A stretch of DNA of 12,441 nucleotides from Bacteroidetes bacterium UBA7368. GTDB taxonomy: Bacteria > Bacteroidota > Rhodothermia > Rhodothermales > UBA10348. The translations under genes were made by a program, and so were the position numbers. The notes under the pieces are model-generated. The model was not told where the DNA came from. It saw only the letters and a list, made by a program, of their open reading frames with translations, and searched no databases. Position 1 is the first letter of the stretch. Each line of letters begins with the position of its first letter. Positions 6,332-12,441 of the stretch are shown piece by piece. The stretch covers positions 1 to 12,441 of the forward strand of contig DKOG01000002.1 of the NCBI GenBank assembly GCA_002469915.1. The letters are read 5' to 3'.

Positions 6332-7027
6332 TTAGTCCTGACCAGGGCTTCCGGCCTGCAGGAGTACCAGCGAATCGATTAACTCGATTGCGGCTTCTTC
6401 CATGTCAATCACAATACGGTCAATTTTAGACGTGATGTAATTGTAGAAGAACTGCAGAATGATAGCAGTGATCAAACCAAAAACGGTCGTAAGAAGAGCC
6501 ACTTTGATACCACCAGCCACAAGGCTCGGGGAGATATCACCAGCAGACTCAATGGCATCGAACGCCTCAACCATCCCAACAACCGTTCCGAGGAATCCAA
6601 ACATCGGAGCAAGGGAGATGAAGAGTGATAGCCACACAAGACCTCTTTCGAGGAAGCTCATTTCGATGGAACCGTATGAAACAACGGCTTTCTCGACAGC
6701 TTCGATGCCTTCGTTGTGACGGAGCAATCCAGCCTGGAATACAGACGCGACTGGGCCACGTGTGTCGGCGCAAACTTCTTCGGCAGCGGGAATACCACTG
6801 TCCTCAAGCGCACCTTTAACTTTCACGATGAACTTACGCGTGTTGATATCAGCACGGTTCAGCGTAATGATGCGTTCAAAAGCAATGGCCAGTCCGATAA
6901 TCAGCGAAATGAGAACGGGCCACATAAAGTCGCCTCCCTCATTAAAACGCTGAACGAGAACGTTGACCAGGCCATCGTCGGCCGCCGCTTCCTGCGGCAA
7001 CATCAGAAGCAGGTTAAAAAACGTCAT
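6332..7027 (-). CDS. exbB: ExbB/TolQ/MotA-family proton channel protein
   Basis: A 231-residue inner-membrane motor subunit that forms the oligomeric ring around ExbD and couples proton flow to outer-membrane work. Helix 1 is at about 35-55, followed by the cytoplasmic domain (56-127). The conserved APMFGFLGTVVGMVEAFDAI (140-159) lies in helix 2, and GGIKVALLTTVFGLITAII (172-190) in helix 3, with the Thr residues that line the proton path. A short hydrophobic start (MTFFNLLLMLPQEAAADD) resembles an extra N-terminal membrane-targeting segment. The start at 7027 is decided by an excellent Shine-Dalgarno, AAAGGAGG (plus positions 7038-7045), 10 bases upstream. The frame is also open to an ATG at 7114, but that extension is hydrophilic and has no good ribosome site at the right distance. 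First gene of exbB - small membrane protein - exbD - exbD, driven by the promoter at 7181-7209. Confidence 0.95.
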   Translation of the reverse strand: MTFFNLLLMLPQEAAADDGLVNVLVQRFNEGGDFMWPVLISLIIGLAIAFERIITLNRADINTRKFIVKVKGALEDSGIPAAEEVCADTRGPVASVFQAGLLRHNEGIEAVEKAVVSYGSIEMSFLERGLVWLSLFISLAPMFGFLGTVVGMVEAFDAIESAGDISPSLVAGGIKVALLTTVFGLITAIILQFFYNYITSKIDRIVIDMEEAAIELIDSLVLLQAGSPGQD

Positions 7028-7037
7028 TGATGTGTTT

Positions 7038-7045
7038 CCTCCTTT
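7038..7045 (-). promoter_or_regulatory. Strong Shine-Dalgarno that fixes the exbB start
   Basis: The minus strand reads AAAGGAGG, a near-perfect anti-16S complement, 10 bases before the ATG at 7027. It rules against the in-frame ATG 29 codons upstream (7114). Such a strong site is unusual in this window, where most genes have weak or no Shine-Dalgarno, and fits a need for abundant ExbB. Confidence 0.88.
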
Positions 7046-7076
7046 AAGGGAGATTTGTTGTACTTGGTCTTGGTAG

Positions 7077-7118
7077 CTATTGAGGACATGCCAATAAATT
7101 GACGTAGTCCTCATTCAT
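7077..7118 (-). CDS. Possible 13-codon leader peptide in the exbB 5' leader
   Basis: Within the predicted exbB leader RNA an ATG at 7118 opens a short frame encoding MNEDYVNLLACPQ and stopping at 7077-7079. A GAGGAG (plus positions 7130-7135) lies 11 bases upstream, a plausible ribosome site. The frame completely covers a 7-base-pair inverted repeat, TGAGGAC/GTCCTCA (7081-7087 and 7107-7113), so translation would melt that hairpin. No run of regulatory codons stands out. Coding status is speculative; it may be chance. Confidence 0.22.
   Translation of the reverse strand: MNEDYVNLLACPQ
7081..7113 (-). repeat. Inverted repeat in the exbB leader
   Basis: TGAGGAC (7081-7087) and GTCCTCA (7107-7113) are perfect reverse complements separated by 19 bases. 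They lie between the predicted transcription start and the exbB ribosome site, so they could form a hairpin in the leader RNA or act as an operator in the DNA. The distance to the promoter (about 70 bases downstream of the -10) favours an RNA role. Confidence 0.45.
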
Positions 7119-7180
7119 TTCAACAGCCGCTCCTCAAATGCAAAAGCACCGAGTGATGAACGGCCGAAAAAGCAGGTCGA

Positions 7181-7209
7181 ATAATATCCAATCTTCAGCC
7201 GTTTGTCAA
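7181..7209 (-). promoter_or_regulatory. Sigma70-like promoter of the exb operon
   Basis: Reading on the minus strand, a perfect -35 TTGACA (plus 7204-7209) is followed after exactly 17 bases by TATTAT (plus 7181-7186), a five-of-six match to the -10 consensus. The transcript would start near 7174 and give a leader of about 145 bases before the exbB ATG at 7027. It is the best promoter match I found in the window. The rest of the 319-base gap between exbB and the S41 peptidase gene (7028-7346) holds the leader elements listed separately and no recognisable gene or strong terminator. Confidence 0.75.
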
Positions 7210-7346
7210 TGCGAGAATCAAGGCAACCTAAAGGTTTACCAAGATGCCCTACAATGAGTACGCCATTCTCCCCGCAAGACAATCATTAGCGGCACAAGTT
7301 GCCATCCGATTTTGTCTCCCGGCATAATAGGGCATAACCGCGAGAT

Positions 7347-9032
7347 TTATTTGGCTTCAGCGTATCGTAATGCAAGATCCTCGGCTGGATTCCAAAGCAT
7401 CTGGGACTCCGTCAGCAGGTGGTCAACTTCGGACCAAATGGGATACCAAGCACTTCTATCGTACAACCTCGTGGCTAGTCTTCCCTTCAAAAGAGCGTGT
7501 AGTTGAACCAGATCAGCGCCCAGATCTTCATCAGAAAATTGCGCTTGACCATCGGATTCTTCACCGCGAGTTCCTACCACAACCCCTCGTTCGGACGCGA
7601 ATGACAAGAAAGCCTCCACCATATCGTCGCTAACTCGATACGTGGCGACAAATCCTTCTTGTGCTTCGCCCCAGGTTTTTTTCAGCGATGCACCGTACAG
7701 ATCTACCCACGTTCTAATGAATTGCGTTTCTAAACCACGGCTCAAAACAGCTTGCATTAATGGAGACAAACTATCTGGCGCTACTATATAATCTGGAATA
7801 ACGCCACCGCCAGCAATAACGACTCTACCGGCTGTTGTCCTGAATATCAACGAATCGGCAATGCCTTCCAGTAACTCTGCAGCACTGAGTGTCCCGTCTT
7901 CTTTTCGTCTCTGGGCTTTGTCCGAGTAATAGTCTGTTCGATCCCCCCCCTCGTATTCCGTTTGAATGAGTCTTCCCGATGGCGTGTAATATCGAGCAAC
8001 TGTCAAGCGGAGGGCGCTTCCGTCCCGTAATAAGTACTGTTTTTGAACGAGTCCTTTTCCGAAAGTACGACGGCCGACAATCAAGCCACGATCATGATCC
8101 TGAAGTGCACCCGCTACTATTTCACTCGCTGATGCAGATCCGCCATCTACTAAAACCATCACGGGACCGTCTTCCCAAAGTCCTGAGTCTGTTGCGTAAA
8201 ACGATTCTTGGTTGTCCGGGGTCTCCCCTTTCTGGGAAACAATCAGTTGCCCTTTCTTCAGAAACTCATCCGACATTCGAACCGCCATTTCCATATACCC
8301 ACCACGATTCCCTCGCAGGTCTAGCACCAACCGCTCCATACCGCGAGCCTTAAGCGTCCTTAAACTGCTCAAAAACTCCTGATAGGTCGTTCTAGCGAAT
8401 CGATTCACCCGGATGTAGCCTGTTCCATTTTCCAGCATGTAGGTAGCATCCAGCGTGTATATCGGGATTTTATCCCGAATAATGTCAAATATCAGTATCT
8501 CGTTTAGTCCTGGACGATCAACCCCAATTTTGACTGCTGAGCCCCTTGGACCTTTAAGATTTTTTCGAACATCATCTTGTGAGTATCCGATCGTGGATCT
8601 CCCGTCAACGGTCACAATACGATCGCCGGATAAAAGCCCAACCTCTTCACTTGGCCCTCCGGGTAACACGTTTAGGACGGCAAGCGTGTCCTGCCCCTCG
8701 GGACCTGTCAGCAGCTCAAAAGAAATTCCGATTCCTTCAAATGCAGCGTCAAATTGTTCATTCTCTGCCTGCATCTGTGAGACATCGAAATACAAACTGT
8801 GAGGATCCAGTTTCTCAAGCATTCCGCTGATCGCATCTTGAGCAACCTTGTTGGCATCCACTTTTTCCACATAGCGACGATTGATGAGCACAAATACGTC
8901 CTCAATCTTTTTCAGCGCTTCTGAGGTATCCGCACTGAGCAACTGGCTCTCAAGCTGTATACCAGTCAATATGGATCCGAAGATCAGCGCCACTAGAAGC
9001 AACGATTTTTTCGTGTTGCGAATTTTTTTCAT
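7347..9032 (-). CDS. ctpA: S41 family C-terminal processing peptidase (CtpA/Prc type), membrane-anchored
   Basis: A 561-residue serine peptidase acting in the periplasm on C-termini of envelope proteins. An N-terminal signal-anchor (KKIRNTKKS then a hydrophobic stretch, about 11-27) is followed by a helical region ending in EKLDPHSLYFD (73-83), then a PDZ domain (about 98-175, with GIGISFEL and GLLSGDRIVTVDG). The protease core has GYIRVNRF, LVLDLRGNRGGYMEMAV (235-251), GGSASASEIVAGALQD (297-312) with nucleophile S301, and RRTFGKGLVQ (321-330) with the general base K326. The 25-residue Ser-Lys spacing equals that of plant D1 protease. GRVVIAGGGVIPDYIV (402-417) closes the core. About 140 further residues form a charged, mainly helical tail seen in long CTPs of Bacteroidota-like bacteria. 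The gene stands alone, divergent from polX, with a possible promoter at 9142-9169. Confidence 0.93.
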   Translation of the reverse strand: MKKIRNTKKSLLLVALIFGSILTGIQLESQLLSADTSEALKKIEDVFVLINRRYVEKVDANKVAQDAISGMLEKLDPHSLYFDVSQMQAENEQFDAAFEGIGISFELLTGPEGQDTLAVLNVLPGGPSEEVGLLSGDRIVTVDGRSTIGYSQDDVRKNLKGPRGSAVKIGVDRPGLNEILIFDIIRDKIPIYTLDATYMLENGTGYIRVNRFARTTYQEFLSSLRTLKARGMERLVLDLRGNRGGYMEMAVRMSDEFLKKGQLIVSQKGETPDNQESFYATDSGLWEDGPVMVLVDGGSASASEIVAGALQDHDRGLIVGRRTFGKGLVQKQYLLRDGSALRLTVARYYTPSGRLIQTEYEGGDRTDYYSDKAQRRKEDGTLSAAELLEGIADSLIFRTTAGRVVIAGGGVIPDYIVAPDSLSPLMQAVLSRGLETQFIRTWVDLYGASLKKTWGEAQEGFVATYRVSDDMVEAFLSFASERGVVVGTRGEESDGQAQFSDEDLGADLVQLHALLKGRLATRLYDRSAWYPIWSEVDHLLTESQMLWNPAEDLALRYAEAK

Positions 9033-9141
9033 CCGGAATGCTTGGGTTCAGGTAGTAAAGGGGTCAAGAGGCCTAGAATATTCAGGCCCTTCTTTACGGG
9101 TCCTACTTCAGGATTGATCCCAATATCTTGGAGGTCCCTAA

Positions 9142-9169
9142 ATTTTACCCTCCCGCTAATTACCACCAA
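9142..9169 (-). promoter_or_regulatory. Candidate promoter for the S41 peptidase gene
   Basis: On the minus strand TTGGTG (plus 9164-9169) and TAAAAT (plus 9142-9147) are separated by 16 bases. The -10 matches five of six consensus positions but the -35 only three of six. It would give a leader of about 100 bases before the ATG at 9032, containing the imperfect inverted repeat at 9055-9097. A weak call in the only region where a promoter for this gene can lie. Confidence 0.3.
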
Positions 9170-9276
9170 AACGTGGATAATTGGTCCTTGTTTGGTTCAT
9201 CCACTGATGCAGATTTGTGTACATTTGTACTCTAATTCAAATCGACTCTTTCTTCGTTTTTCCATTCCCGAGTATT

Positions 9277-10977
9277 ATGACGAACAAGGCTATCGCAGGC
9301 CCGCTCAAAGAAACGGCAGCACTTATCGAATTAACGGGGGGTAACTCGTTTCGAGCTCGGGCCCTGGCTAACGCAGCCCGGATCATTGAGCGACTAGAAA
9401 CACCCGTAGCCACGCTAATCGAATCCGGTGAGTTCACCACCATAAAAGGACTCGGGACGGGATTGGCTGCACAAGTCAATGAAATCCTACACTACGGGTC
9501 ATTTGAACTTCGAGATGATATTCTGGGTGGTCTTCCTCCAGGATTACTGGATGTGCTTTCTGTAAAAGGACTAGGCGCTAAAAAAGTCCGAGCACTCTGG
9601 CAGAAGCTTAGTGTTCAGTCGCTAGACGACCTAGAAGGCGCTGCACTTTCTGGTCGCATTGCCGAATTGGAAGGATTCGGTAAAAAAAGCCAAGAGTCTA
9701 TTTTAGAAAATTTGACCCTGTTGAGGTCTTTTCAAGGAAAACGTCGACTGGCAAATGGGTTTGCAGATGCTGAAATTATTCAGCAAACGCTTGAGGCTCA
9801 TCCGGCTGTTTCTTCCGTGAGTCAAACGGGAACGCTGGCTCGAAGAATGGAAATCGTAGAGAACCTTTCTTTCGTCGTCTCAGCGTCACCAGATCAAGCT
9901 GAAAACATTTGCAGCCTACTCCCTTTTCCGGTCACCGTTTCCAGCGAGGAGAGCAGGTATTGCGCGATCGGCGAGCTTCCTGATGGTCTTCAGGTTGTTC
10001 TCTTGTTCTGCGAACCTGAGAACTGTGGAGTGAACGTCCTTCGCGAGACAGGCCCAGAATCGTTTGTTTCCGCCTTCCTCAACGATCATCCCACCGTGGT
10101 TGGATCCAGTGAGCAGGATCTATTTGAGCAGGCAGGAGCACGCTTCCTTGCGCCCGAACTTCGAGACTTACCCAGCGCTTGGGAAAGACGAGATACACTC
10201 TCCGCCCTCCCGCTGCTGAAGCCTGAACAACTGAAGGGAGTATTGCACAATCATTCGACGTATTCGGATGGGGCACATACACTTCGCGAAATGTCTCTGG
10301 CTTGCAGAAATGCAGGATATGAGTATTTCGGAATCTGCGACCATAGTCAATCCCTGCGCATCGCAAGTGGAATGAGTGTGGAAACACTGATGCGACAAAA
10401 AGCAGAAATTGCAGCGTTAAACGCAGAGTTCGAGGGTGATAGCGGGTCCCCTTTCCGCGTCTTTTTTGGAGTTGAAAGCGATATCCTCGGAGACGGGAGT
10501 CTCGATTATCCGGACGAAGTCTTGGCCGAGTTCGATATGATTGTAGCCAGTATCCACGTTCGATTTAATATGACGGAAACCGAAGCGACGGATCGAATTA
10601 TTCGAGCCGTCGCGAATCCGTATACCACGATTCTGGGACATCCCACCGGGCGACTCATTTTAAAACGAGCAGGCTACCCGTTAGACCACGAGGCTGTGCT
10701 TCAGGCGTGCGCCTTGCACGGAGTCGCGATCGAATTGAATGCAAGCCCGTACCGACTGGACCTCGATTGGAGATGGATCGAGAGGGCCGTAGAATTAAAC
10801 GTGTCTGTGGCGATCAATCCCGATGCTCATTCCATCGAACAACTCGATCTCATGAAATGGGGTGTTGTTGCTGCGAGGAAAGGTGGACTGACCGCGCGGC
10901 ACTGCCTAAACGCTCTTAGCCTTTCCGATTTCAAGTCCTTTCTACATGCTAAAAAGATTGCTTCAGGAATCGTCTGA
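9277..10977 (+). CDS. polX: PolX-family protein: helix-hairpin-helix + degenerate polymerase palm + intact PHP 3'-5' exonuclease
   Basis: A 566-residue cytoplasmic DNA-repair protein. The N-terminal 8-kDa-like/HhH region is clear (MTNKAIAGPLKETAALIELTG, then GLGTGLA near 58-64, VKGLGAKKV at 96-104, EGFGKKSQE at 132-140). The polymerase-beta-like palm (about 160-310) is recognisable but lacks its catalytic carboxylates: where active PolX has 'GSLRR..ETVGDxD' this has GTLARRMEIVENLS (185-198), putting N196 and S198 in place of the DxD, and GLQVVLLF (237-244) has V241 for the third Asp. The PHP domain keeps every metal ligand: H324 and H326 (LHNHSTYSDGA), D331, D355-H356, E400, H427 (SIH), H455 (GHPTGRL), D516 and H518 (PDAH). 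I therefore predict a nuclease without polymerase activity. The start at 9277 is chosen because PolX proteins begin MTNK-like; an in-frame ATG at 9217 adds 20 unrelated residues. A 3-base gap leads to the next gene. Confidence 0.9.
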   Translation: MTNKAIAGPLKETAALIELTGGNSFRARALANAARIIERLETPVATLIESGEFTTIKGLGTGLAAQVNEILHYGSFELRDDILGGLPPGLLDVLSVKGLGAKKVRALWQKLSVQSLDDLEGAALSGRIAELEGFGKKSQESILENLTLLRSFQGKRRLANGFADAEIIQQTLEAHPAVSSVSQTGTLARRMEIVENLSFVVSASPDQAENICSLLPFPVTVSSEESRYCAIGELPDGLQVVLLFCEPENCGVNVLRETGPESFVSAFLNDHPTVVGSSEQDLFEQAGARFLAPELRDLPSAWERRDTLSALPLLKPEQLKGVLHNHSTYSDGAHTLREMSLACRNAGYEYFGICDHSQSLRIASGMSVETLMRQKAEIAALNAEFEGDSGSPFRVFFGVESDILGDGSLDYPDEVLAEFDMIVASIHVRFNMTETEATDRIIRAVANPYTTILGHPTGRLILKRAGYPLDHEAVLQACALHGVAIELNASPYRLDLDWRWIERAVELNVSVAINPDAHSIEQLDLMKWGVVAARKGGLTARHCLNALSLSDFKSFLHAKKIASGIV

Positions 10978-10980
10978 TCC

Positions 10981-12441
10981 ATGCTGAAACGCGTGCTCCT
11001 CATACTGTCGGCGACCTTATTACTGGCCCTTGTACTCTGGGGTATCTCCTGGTACTTGGCCTTTTCCGCCGGACCCAATCCTCCCAGCTCTTTAGCTCTT
11101 TCGGGTTTAACTCAGCATACCACCGCTTCCTGGTCGGTTGATGGTCCGGTACGAGTTGAAGCAGAAGAATTTAAAGATGCCATCACGGGATATGGATACG
11201 GAATGGCTCGTTCCAGAACATGGCAATTGTTGTTGTGGCGCCAGGCAGCTATCGGCGGACTGTCAACATGGTTCGGTCTGGATGCCGTGCCCATAGATCG
11301 GCTGACAAGGCAGTTAGCGTTTGGGTTGGGAGCGCGAACAGCTACAGAGAATCTGACTGAGCACACGCGGGAAACACTAGAACGACTGTCTACCGGCATA
11401 AACGGAGCGCTGTCCTCTGAGGACTTACCGCGAGACATTCCGCTACTTTTATTGAGTATTGAGCCTATCCCCTGGGAGCCATGGCATAGCATTGCCATCG
11501 AGCGTCTCTATTCTTGGATCTCAACTAGCCCCTTCCCTGCTTCTGACAGTTCTTCCTTCGCAATGGCAGATCGATCACTGAGAGAAATTCTACAAGTGTA
11601 TGGATTGAATCACAGCATGGTGGTCGGCTCAGAAAACGAGGAAAACCGATTTATCAGTGCTCGTTTTGTAACCGGAGACTCTGCTGTTCCGATATATGTT
11701 GAATCTAGTATCCAATGGGCAGAGCACCTCTTTACCGGTTTACTCTTACCCGGAACGCTCGTAGCGCCCTTGGGAGCCACTCATACTTCGGACAACCTAG
11801 AACGCGCCTGGGGGATTATTCAGTTCGGACGCGCAGCAATCAAAGACGTCACGCTTGCCCAATCTGATATTGAGATCACCCACGACAGGATTCAGCTCGG
11901 ACACTCTGAGCATCTCGTATCTATTTACCGTAATGGTAATGAGATGCCCCTTGTGGAAGAAATGGCAGGATCAGGATCTCAGGATCTATCCATTCTGTCC
12001 TGGAGTGGGTTTAGACAGTTGACCAAGATGGATGCGTGGGTCCGACTGGTTGAAGGGAAATCAGATTATGAGGACGCCATCGGCCTCCGGTTTGAACAGA
12101 ATCAACTTCAAATGAAGGGATCAGCTTCCAGTACGCTTTTGGCTGAAAATGGACTTCAATTCATGTCCAATATTTCCGCCGATCACACCCCCTATTCTCG
12201 GGTAGGCAGCCTGCCGGGTACGATCCGTATTGAGGACCTCCTGATGGATACATTTAGTGAATCGGATGCCCGTCTTATGCCGGACTACTTGCCCTTTCTA
12301 CGGGACTCTCTTCTCTCTAAACCCAGATCTAAGCAAGCGGCTTCGTATCTGAGGAACTGGAATCATCACTACGCATCATCGGAAATTGGAGCTACCATTT
12401 TCGAGGGCATTAAGCGGGCAAATATTCGGGCTGATTCGACT
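10981..12441 (+). CDS. Penicillin acylase-like (Ntn-hydrolase family) protein, 3'-truncated by the window
   Basis: An uninterrupted 487-codon frame with no stop before the window end; the start ATG is 3 bases after the polX stop. Residues 5-27 form a signal peptide or membrane anchor, so the protein is periplasmic or membrane-tethered. VRVEAEEFKDAITGYGYGMA, then RSRTWQLLLWRQAAIGGLSTWFG (77-99) reproduces the family's 'GY.HA.DRLWQ..L.RR...G.L.E.FG', and LSTGINGAL (136-144) the 'Y..GVNA.L' segment. PWEPWHSIAIER (163-174) and the later LLLPGTLVAPLGATHT and NLERAWGIIQF (about 246-282) match the beta-chain 'PG..V.G.....P.....HN..IAWG'. Canonical enzymes cleave themselves before a Ser in 'SNxW'; here the region reads YGLNHSMVVGS (207-217), with S212 the only candidate and N/W positions lost, and 'NDPHL' is absent. 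Activity as an amidase is doubtful. Family membership is inferred from this pattern rather than from an alignment. Confidence 0.72.
   Translation, partial: MLKRVLLILSATLLLALVLWGISWYLAFSAGPNPPSSLALSGLTQHTTASWSVDGPVRVEAEEFKDAITGYGYGMARSRTWQLLLWRQAAIGGLSTWFGLDAVPIDRLTRQLAFGLGARTATENLTEHTRETLERLSTGINGALSSEDLPRDIPLLLLSIEPIPWEPWHSIAIERLYSWISTSPFPASDSSSFAMADRSLREILQVYGLNHSMVVGSENEENRFISARFVTGDSAVPIYVESSIQWAEHLFTGLLLPGTLVAPLGATHTSDNLERAWGIIQFGRAAIKDVTLAQSDIEITHDRIQLGHSEHLVSIYRNGNEMPLVEEMAGSGSQDLSILSWSGFRQLTKMDAWVRLVEGKSDYEDAIGLRFEQNQLQMKGSASSTLLAENGLQFMSNISADHTPYSRVGSLPGTIRIEDLLMDTFSESDARLMPDYLPFLRDSLLSKPRSKQAASYLRNWNHHYASSEIGATIFEGIKRANIRADST

Noticed and set aside
7028..7114. 29-codon N-terminal extension of ExbB to an ATG at 7114
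   Set aside because: The strong Shine-Dalgarno AAAGGAGG inside this stretch fixes the start at 7027, and the extension is hydrophilic and unlike ExbB.
7321..7338. Short direct repeat GGCATAA twice, after the S41 stop
   Set aside because: Two 7-base copies are too short and too few to call a repeat element; no terminator with a U tract is seen there either.
7979..8353. 124-codon open frame on the plus strand inside the S41 peptidase gene
   Set aside because: It lies opposite the conserved catalytic domain with its S301/K326 motifs and encodes nothing recognisable.
9055..9097. Imperfect inverted repeat (GTAAAG...CTTTAC around GGCCT/AGGCC) in the S41 peptidase leader
   Set aside because: The two stems are separated by unequal unpaired stretches, so the fold is weak; it could be chance and I do not list it as a regulatory site.
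9217..9276. 20-codon N-terminal extension of PolX to an ATG at 9217
   Set aside because: PolX proteins start at the MTNK segment; the extension also covers the palindrome and likely promoter region.
1..12441. Mobile element, CRISPR array, tRNA or toxin-antitoxin pair
   Set aside because: I looked for terminal inverted repeats, regularly spaced repeats, tRNA cloverleaf segments and small paired genes and found none.

Overview
The window looks like chromosomal housekeeping DNA from a member of the Bacteroidota/Rhodothermota/Balneolota assemblage. The main pointers are a DUF4293 membrane protein (a family I know essentially from that group), an ExbB/ExbD operon with two consecutive ExbD genes of which one has the long periplasmic domain typical of the group, and an NAD-type isocitrate dehydrogenase. 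Base composition looks close to balanced. Some genes show clear Shine-Dalgarno sequences (exbB, first exbD) and one has a textbook sigma70-like promoter, so this is not a strictly SD-less Bacteroides-type genome. I see no mobile element, tRNA, rRNA, CRISPR array or phage signature.

Layout: (1) 1-2351, plus strand: the C-terminal half of a MurF-type ligase, rnhB (4-base overlap) and a family-2 glycosyltransferase (5-base gap, TTG start), packed as one operon. (2) 2374-4737, minus strand, convergent with (1): isocitrate dehydrogenase, then DUF4293 protein, then an EamA/DMT transporter, tightly coupled. A strong hairpin terminator at 4800-4827 separates this unit from (3). (3) 4926-7027, minus strand: exbB, a 91-residue three-helix membrane protein, exbD, exbD. 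This energy-transducing operon has a strong promoter at 7181-7209, a roughly 145-base leader with a possible 13-codon leader peptide, and a G-U-supported hairpin between exbB and the small membrane gene. (4) 7347-9032, minus strand: a membrane-anchored S41 C-terminal processing peptidase. (5) 9277-12441, plus strand, divergent from (4): a PolX-family protein whose polymerase palm has lost all three catalytic aspartates while its PHP nuclease keeps every metal ligand, followed 3 bases later by a divergent penicillin-acylase-like protein that runs off the window.

Functionally the genes cover wall synthesis (MurF), R-loop/ribonucleotide repair (RnhB), surface glycan synthesis (GT2), the TCA cycle (IDH), proton-motive-force transfer to the outer membrane (Exb), envelope proteolysis (S41) and DNA repair (PolX). 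Nothing here is an obvious new multi-gene system. The items most worth attention are the polymerase-dead PolX paired with a probably altered Ntn-hydrolase homologue, the unexplained 91-residue protein embedded in the Exb operon, and the RNA elements of that operon.
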